DNA from: Piper betle
Lineage: Eukaryota; Streptophyta; Magnoliopsida; Piperales; Piperaceae
DNA length: 64,000 nucleotides
Assembly: GCA_033002965.1 (NCBI GenBank)
Contig: JAURVB010013354.1
Coordinates: 1-64,000, forward strand
Direction of reading: 5' to 3'
Part shown: positions 58,723 through 64,000 of the stretch, one piece after another
Layout of the letters: the number at the start of each line of letters is the position of its first letter
How positions within the stretch are numbered: the first letter of the stretch is position 1
Position numbers and translations under genes: made by a program
Notes under the pieces: generated by a model
Database searches by the model: none
The model's input: the letters and a program-made list of their open reading frames with translations, nothing else
What the model was told of the DNA's origin: nothing

Positions 58723-59930
58723 ATGGGCGGGGTTTGCGCCAAGGTTCATGTCAAAGCAGGGGGTCGGGGGAGACAGAGTTGGAGATGGGGTGGTGGGTTT
58801 GGGGAGAGGGGAGAGGAGGTGTTCTGCATGCCCGGCTTGTACGATTCCAGATGAGCTCTGGTTGTTTGATTCCGGCAAGTTCAAGGCCAGCCCCGTCAGC
58901 TCTGCTGCTCATTCTCAGACCGGCTCCAACATGGTATTTGCTTCTTCCCCTTATTTGTTATCACGAAGAATACTCAATCCCCATAAGCTTATTTCTTGTG
59001 CATCAATCAGAGCTTGTTATCGGTCCATGTTTACTACTGCTCATAAGACATGTACAGACTTGTTGCAAATGATGGATTAAGTTATAGGGAAAGAGGTATT
59101 GTGTATCTAGGGAGGTTGGGTTAAGTTATGGGACTATACTGAGATGAGAAGGGATATGAGGGAGATCACAATTAAGAATTAAAGAGACAAGTAGAGTTTG
59201 GTGATGAGAGGAGTAGAGATGAGGTTGAAGAACTGGAGGAAAAGAAGAGGAGAGGGATAATTAGATATTAGAATATGAAGAAAGATGAAAGTTGGGAAGG
59301 AATCAGGGGAGGAATTGGGCATTTGAAGGAGAGGTGCTACAGAAAGTTGGAGGTCAATTAAGGTCGAGAGGTGAGAACTAGTTTTCATTTCATTTCATAA
59401 CACTTCCTAGTATACTTAAGGCTTTCATTGACAACTCTTGATTTCCCCAATGCCCAAAATTACATTTCGGGACAGCTAATTACAAAGTACTTGAAGCAAA
59501 TGATAATCAATTTCATATCGTTGTTCGAATTATAGTTAGAGGATAGGATCTGTATCAAATGATAATTTGTAACCAAGTCACATGACTGCCTTCTTTCCCT
59601 TTTAGGTACCTAAGTTCGACTCCCTATTGGGAAGGGCTAGAACTATGAACCTTGGAAAGGCTGTTGAAGTTTTAGATACACTTTGGGATAAATATGCCGA
59701 ATCTTAATCCTTCTGGTAGTTTTGTATCTAGGATGACAGCTCGCAAGACAACTAACAATTCTGGCTTTTGAAGTAGCTAACACTATTGTTAAGGGCTCAT
59801 ATCTGATGCAATCTTTTTCCGAGGAAAGTATCCAACTTTTGAAAAAAGAGGTTTTACTAATGGATGGAGTCCAAAGACTAGTATCAACTGATATGGAGGA
59901 TCTTCTAAACATTGTTGGTGTTGGCAAAAA
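58723..59930 (+). pseudogene. Broken copy of a PSK SIMULATOR (PSI)/DUF668-DUF3475 family gene
   Basis: Exon 1 starts ATGGGCGGGGTTTGC (MGGVCAK, the N-myristoylation-type start of this family) but shifts frame: DELWLFDSGKFKAS is in the +1 frame. After an intron ending TTTTAG, exon 2 (59606-59930) reads SLLGRARTMNLGKAVEVLDTL and hits TAA at 59705. NLNPSGSFVSRMTARKT follows in a second frame and ILAFEVANTIVKGSYLMQSF to VQRLVSTDMEDLLNIVG in a third. It ends at a good donor AAAAA|GTAAGT. Two frameshifts in exon 2 and one in exon 1 make it a pseudogene. Because the intron is kept, it arose from DNA duplication, not from mRNA. Downstream exons (rest of DUF3475, DUF668) are not found. PSI proteins act in growth signalling at the plasma membrane. 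Confidence 0.8.
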
Positions 59931-60546
59931 GTAAGTTGCTCCATTGACTTATGCTATGTTTATGAAATCCATCTTGAACCAAAGTATGGTAGATTGTTCT
60001 AAAACATGCTAATCAAACTTCTATTTGCCTCCATCAACGACCTTTTTGGTCTCCTTTTAACTATGTTTAAATATTGAACAAAAAATCCATGCTTTATCTC
60101 TTCAAGGCACGTTTTTTATGAGGGTTGCATAGGACGTTTAGATACTGATGACAATGAATAATTTTTGGAATTCCAGAAAATAACTGAAATTGCTGCACAG
60201 TTTGAGATTGCTTTAAAAGACATGAAGTTTGTTTTAGCAACTGATTTTAAGGATAAAAGGTTAAGTTCTTTCGTTCAAAATGGGAATGTGATAGGTTAAA
60301 TACTATCATCTTTACATGTAATAAAGTGATGTTTAAGATGAAGGCCACATATGTTATCAGGATTTTTTGTCATTGAGTGATGAATTTGGTTTTATATGTG
60401 GTAGAGCTGAAGTGAGAATACTTGATTCCTCCTATATAGCACATATTGATTTGGAATTTTACATAGTTGTTTCTTATGAAAAAATTTTAAAATGTGCATA
60501 CATAAAATTCCTTTACTTTCAAATTTTTTGCAATTACATGTGACAT
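59931..60546. other. Non-coding or unrecognised stretch
   Basis: At 60179-60297 one plus frame reads ITEIAAQFEIALKDMKFVLA and on to a stop, too short to assign. It may be a further piece of the PSI-like gene or of a transposon. The rest is AT-rich. Confidence 0.35.
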
Positions 60547-62330
60547 TCATTTCTCCACAAGTTTGATAGGTAACAACATGTTTTTAGCTTCATCATCATG
60601 TGGAAAAACTTCATATTTTGTTATTGAACCCTCCTCGTCGATTTTCTTGTAAATGCAACCTTGCCTTCTTTTCAATTGATCTTTAAAAATATTAAAATTT
60701 GTTCTCGTGTATAGAGTCCTAGCTTCAGCCTCAAGTGGAGAGTATCCACACAGCACAAGCTTAGAATTTAAAGTATGAAAATCCTCTTGTTCTTCATAAA
60801 ATCTACGAGATGGTAATGTTCTATCATATTGCCTAACAAAATTAGCTAGTGGGGTTTGTGAATGCACAAATACGTCAAAAATAAGTTCATGCTCTCGCTT
60901 CTTTGGCTCGAAGTCATACCTACAAAGAAATTATCCTTTATGTATATAGATATCCAATGGTGTTAGACATCATACATGGAGGCCAACCAACTTTCTGGGT
61001 CCAAATTGTATTTTTTTTATAATTTTCCATTTCTCCTCAAATTCATTGATTGTATCACTTCTATATATATCCAATCATTATATTCTTTCTCAAATTCAAT
61101 GTGGTTGAACTTTAAATGTTTTAGATGAACCATGGTATTATTAGATATGTGCCATAAGCAAAACTTGTGATTGGTTCTCGAAAAAATAGTTGCAATAGCT
61201 TTTCACATTGCACCATCTTGATATGCAATAATCGAAATATGTGTTTTTCCTCACATACATTTTAACCATGTCTTGATCAACCAAGTAAATGTTACCTCTG
61301 TCTCATCAGCAAGTAAAGGATAATAAAAAGTATAGATTGCCTATGGTAATTAATACATGTGAATGGAGCAAATGATATGGGGAATACATTGGATCTTATA
61401 AGTTATATCAAACACTATCACATCACCAAAGTTTAAGTAAGGTGCCCTTTATCTCCCATTAGCCCAAAAAACATCTTGGGTCTTTCCATCTTCATCGAAT
61501 TTAATTTTAAAGAAGAAGTCATTGTCTTTCACATTTTCTCTTGAAAGTGCTTGATAACATTTAAGCATTGTCGCCCAACATCATTCTTATGGGTGGTTTT
61601 CAAATGATTGATGCAAGATTGACGTGTCACAGTGTCTATTTTAATGCTATTGGAAGTTACATTCAAAACTTTAGAGATGACTAGTGCTCTCCTTCTTATT
61701 TGATACAGTGAATCAATCATATTCTTGTAAGATTCGGAGAGACGACTATGAGACCAAAACTTTGCAACTTTGGAGTTGAGGAGTTATGATTATGATTGTC
61801 AAAAATTCTTCTACTTTCTGCACCCCACACTTAGATGTATTCTCATAAAAGCTTTGCAATCTTCTCTAGTCTCTCTACACCTTTTAAATTCTCTCCCATC
61901 TTTCTCTTATTATTTATATCTTTTTACCTTTCTTTCGAATAGATAAATTTTTGAGATGTGATACACTTCATTTTTCTCGATTGATAAAAACTACCATTTC
62001 AAATGCCAAATCATTGTCTTTTCGCATACTAGTTGTAAAAGTTATATGCAATTTTTTACTGAAGAAAATTCGATGCCCAAGCAAGTGGTCATATTTTCAA
62101 AGCATTCAGATATTTTTACGGCTTCACCTTAATCTTTTATTTTGTTAAAATATTTTTTGCTCTTGTCAAATTCTTCAATTTCCTTACAGTCATCTTTTAT
62201 AATATACATTCTATGTTGAGTCAACCACAAATCTTGTATCTGATCTTTATTATCTTCCGTGAAACTACCAATAGGTTTTACGTCAGCATATCTATGCTGG
62301 TGTTTTCTACTTTCCCTTGTCGCCTCGGAG
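60547..62330 (-). pseudogene. FAR1/MULE-type transposase relic
   Basis: Right to left on the minus strand: a WRKY/FAR1-like DNA-binding part (RETREDCKAFMRIHL near 61880); MIDSLYQIRRRALV and HFQEKM (61529-61720); FFFKIKFDEDGKTQDVFWANGR (about 61450-61520); transposase core with YQDGAM, AIATIFSRTNHKFCLWHISNN (about 61140-61240); FFVGMTSSQRSE (near 60900); and a C-terminal 106-residue open piece (60547-60867) with PLANFVRQYDRTLPSRRFYEEQEDF and IFKDQLKRR. The order matches FAR1-family proteins derived from Mutator-like transposases. Multiple stops show it is dead. It could be a MULE transposon or a FAR1-related gene copy; no terminal inverted repeats were found. Confidence 0.75.
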
Positions 62331-62832
62331 ACAAGCTATCATATGCTGCCTCTACTCTGAAAAACTAGGAAACCTTCTTAGGCCATAGTATTCAGACAAC
62401 ACAAATCAACATAAGCAAATGGAGGCAGAAGTATCAATTCAACCTATCTTTATTAATAATAACACAGAAACTATAAAAAACAAAATTTAAACAATACATC
62501 CCATTTTTGTATTGGCTCTTAGATATTTCCAGCATGTTCTACCCCCCAAAACCATTACCTTTTAATTGTGTAAAACTTTCTAGTGCCTATTCCATCTCAC
62601 TTCACTTTTTCTATGTGTTAAGATGCTAGGCATCTGATTTTCAAACCATGCTTTTCTTCAGGATAGCTTTCTTGTCAGCCAACTTCACCTAAAACAAGTT
62701 TGAATAGTGATTATATCGTGACAAGGTGGTATAGCAAAGACGATGGGAAGAGAGGGAGGCATCTAACAATGTGGGAAAACTTCATACATTTGCTATAATG
62801 AAAGGGGCTAGATAATAAAACTAAGTTTCAAC
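62331..62832. other. Non-coding stretch before the TRIM
   Basis: No gene or exon recognised; mixed AT-rich DNA up to the target duplication TCAAC at 62828-62832. Confidence 0.5.
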
Positions 62833-62987
62833 TGTGAGATCCCTCAACTTAGTCCCACATCTAATACCTACTAGGAGAAGATCATGTTTATAAGTGAGAA
62901 TGGACTAAAGATCTTTAACTTTCGGGGTACCGCATTTTAAAGAAATGACTTAGCCCATTACATTGCACTTTGGGCTGGGTTGTTACA
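62833..62987 (+). repeat. TRIM LTR 1
   Basis: 155 bp, outer 5' LTR; a small indel near 'gtaccgcattttaaag' distinguishes it from LTR 2 ('gtacctattttaaag'). Confidence 0.93.
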
Positions 62988-63216
62988 AATGGTATCAGAT
63001 CCGACCTGGTTCCGTGTTAGATGGTGGGATGGATTAGGGACGTTGGCTAGGCTGCCGGTCACGGGCCAAAAAAGGTCGTGGGCTGGGGTTAGCAACGGGC
63101 CAAGACTAGAAACATTGGCTAGGCTGCCGGTCACAGGCCAGAAAGGATGTGGGCTAGGGCTAGCAACGGGCCAAGAATAGGCATTTCGGGGACGAAATTT
63201 CCTAAGGTGGGTGGAT

Positions 63217-63371
63217 TGTGAGATCCCTCAACTTAGTCCCACATCTATTACCTACTGGGAGAAGATCCTGTTTATAAGTGGGAATGGATTATAGATCTTT
63301 AACTTTCGGGGTACCTATTTTAAAGAAATGACTTAGGCCCATTACGTTGCACTTTGGTCTGGGTCGTTACA
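63217..63371 (+). repeat. TRIM LTR 2 (shared middle LTR)
   Basis: 155 bp; serves as 3' LTR of the first internal segment and 5' LTR of the second. It is followed by a primer site with the intact TGGTATCAGAGCC motif, whereas LTR 1 is followed by TGGTATCAGATCC. Confidence 0.93.
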
Positions 63372-63530
63372 AATGGTATCAGAGCCGACCTGGTTCTGTG
63401 TTAGATGGTAGGCTGGATTAGAAACGTTGGCTAGGCTGCCGGTCACACGGGCCAGAAAGGTTGTGGGCTGGGGCTAGCAACGGGCCAAGAATAGGCATTT
63501 TGGGGACGAAATTTTCTAAGGTGGGTGGAT

Positions 63531-63684
63531 TGTGAGATCCTTCAATTTAGTCCCACATCTAATACCTACTAGGAGAAGATCCTGTTTATAAGTGGGAATG
63601 GACTATAGATCTTTAACTTCTGGGGTACCCATTTTAAAGAAATGACTTAGCCCATTACGTTGTACTTTGGGCTGGGTCGTTACA
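63531..63684 (+). repeat. TRIM LTR 3
   Basis: 154 bp, outer 3' LTR ending GGTCGTTACA directly before the target duplication TCAAC. The remaining 63690-64000 holds no recognisable feature. Confidence 0.93.
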
Positions 63685-64000
63685 TCAACTATTCAAGAGT
63701 TCAATCCCGCTCCACTTAAAACCGTACTGCAAGTAATTAGAGTTTTTCACAAGGTAAGGAATTGCTACTCTGACAGCTTTTAACCTGATTGCCCACCTGG
63801 CTAATAATAGATAAATGTCACTTTGCAACTAGTCCATTGTTTGGGTGATCACTAAATTACACCTCAACAATATTTTTGAAAGGTAGAAACAACCTAATAA
63901 ATATGGTCCACGATTGAGAAAATGGATGAATAAGATTAATATGCAATTAAAAGAAGTAAACATGCGAATGAAGGGCAAACTTAGACTTTGGCTTTATGAG

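Larger units (their letters stand above)
62833..63684 (+). mobile_element. TRIM retroelement with three LTRs and two internal segments
   Basis: LTRs at 62833-62987 (155 bp), 63217-63371 (155 bp) and 63531-63684 (154 bp) start TGTGAGATCC and end GTTACA. Each of the first two is followed by ATGGTATCAGA-CCGACC, the initiator-Met tRNA primer site, and internal segments end in a polypurine tract AAGGTGGGTGGAT. Internal 1 is 229 bp, internal 2 is 159 bp; the 70-bp excess in the first is a tandem duplication (TTGGCTAGGCTGCCGGTCAC twice). The whole array is flanked by a perfect 5-bp target duplication TCAAC (62828-62832, 63685-63689). It encodes no protein and relies on other elements. Confidence 0.95.

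Noticed and set aside
58748..59080. 110-codon ORF as an independent gene
   Set aside because: It is the +1 frame of the PSI-like exon 1 running on into intron sequence.
62980..63180. 66-codon ORF in the TRIM
   Set aside because: Spans LTR, primer site and a duplicated internal segment; TRIMs encode no protein.

Overview
This window is nuclear DNA from a flowering plant with a repeat-rich genome. The evidence is a three-exon plant-type cytochrome c gene with GT-AG introns, a plant-style membrane-protein gene with a 5'-UTR intron, and many Ty1/copia and Ty3/gypsy retrotransposons in several stages of decay. Base composition is AT-rich with GC-rich islands. Most of those islands lie inside long terminal repeats (LTRs), not genes. 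I cannot name the species.

Layout. 1-12.2 kb: a graveyard of long LTRs of one gypsy-like family (one inverted 5' part, then three forward copies), with an Athila/Tat-like LTR, a MITE-like insertion and two local tandem duplications. 12.2-19.7 kb: TRIM-like debris with a strong hairpin, then an old copia element (minus strand) whose weak LTR copies lie near 13.0 and 19.6 kb. 19.7-21.9 kb: AT-rich DNA without genes. 22.2-24.6 kb: a gene for a seven-transmembrane plant protein (406 aa) with a 5'-UTR intron and upstream ORFs. 24.6-27.1 kb: intergenic. 27.1-32.9 kb: a young copia element (minus strand) with 441-bp LTRs and a 5-bp target duplication, broken by one nonsense codon and a gag frameshift. 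33.6-39.8 kb: an old gypsy element (minus strand), itself split by a 1.13-kb solo LTR with a perfect target duplication. 40.8-42 kb: the LTR end, primer site and leader of a Tat/Ogre-like element. 42-46.3 kb: a decayed copia element (minus strand). 47.0-48.9 kb: the cytochrome c gene. 49.4-57.1 kb: a dead copia element (plus strand) with both LTRs, nested in an older copia relic. 57.7-58.0 kb: two possible terminal exons of an unrecognised minus-strand gene. 58.7-59.9 kb: a broken PSI (PSK SIMULATOR)-family gene copy. 60.5-62.3 kb: a FAR1/MULE transposase relic. 62.8-63.7 kb: a three-LTR TRIM element with a perfect target duplication.

Only two genes look functional: cytochrome c and the seven-transmembrane protein. 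They share no pathway. The rest is a layered record of insertions, some of which can be ordered by nesting: solo LTR after the gypsy element; inner copia after the outer copia. I found no new defence, biosynthetic or regulatory system. The observations most worth checking are the intron-spanning upstream ORF of the membrane-protein gene and the three-LTR TRIM. Coordinates of intact elements come from matched repeat ends and are exact to a few bases; those of decayed relics are approximate.
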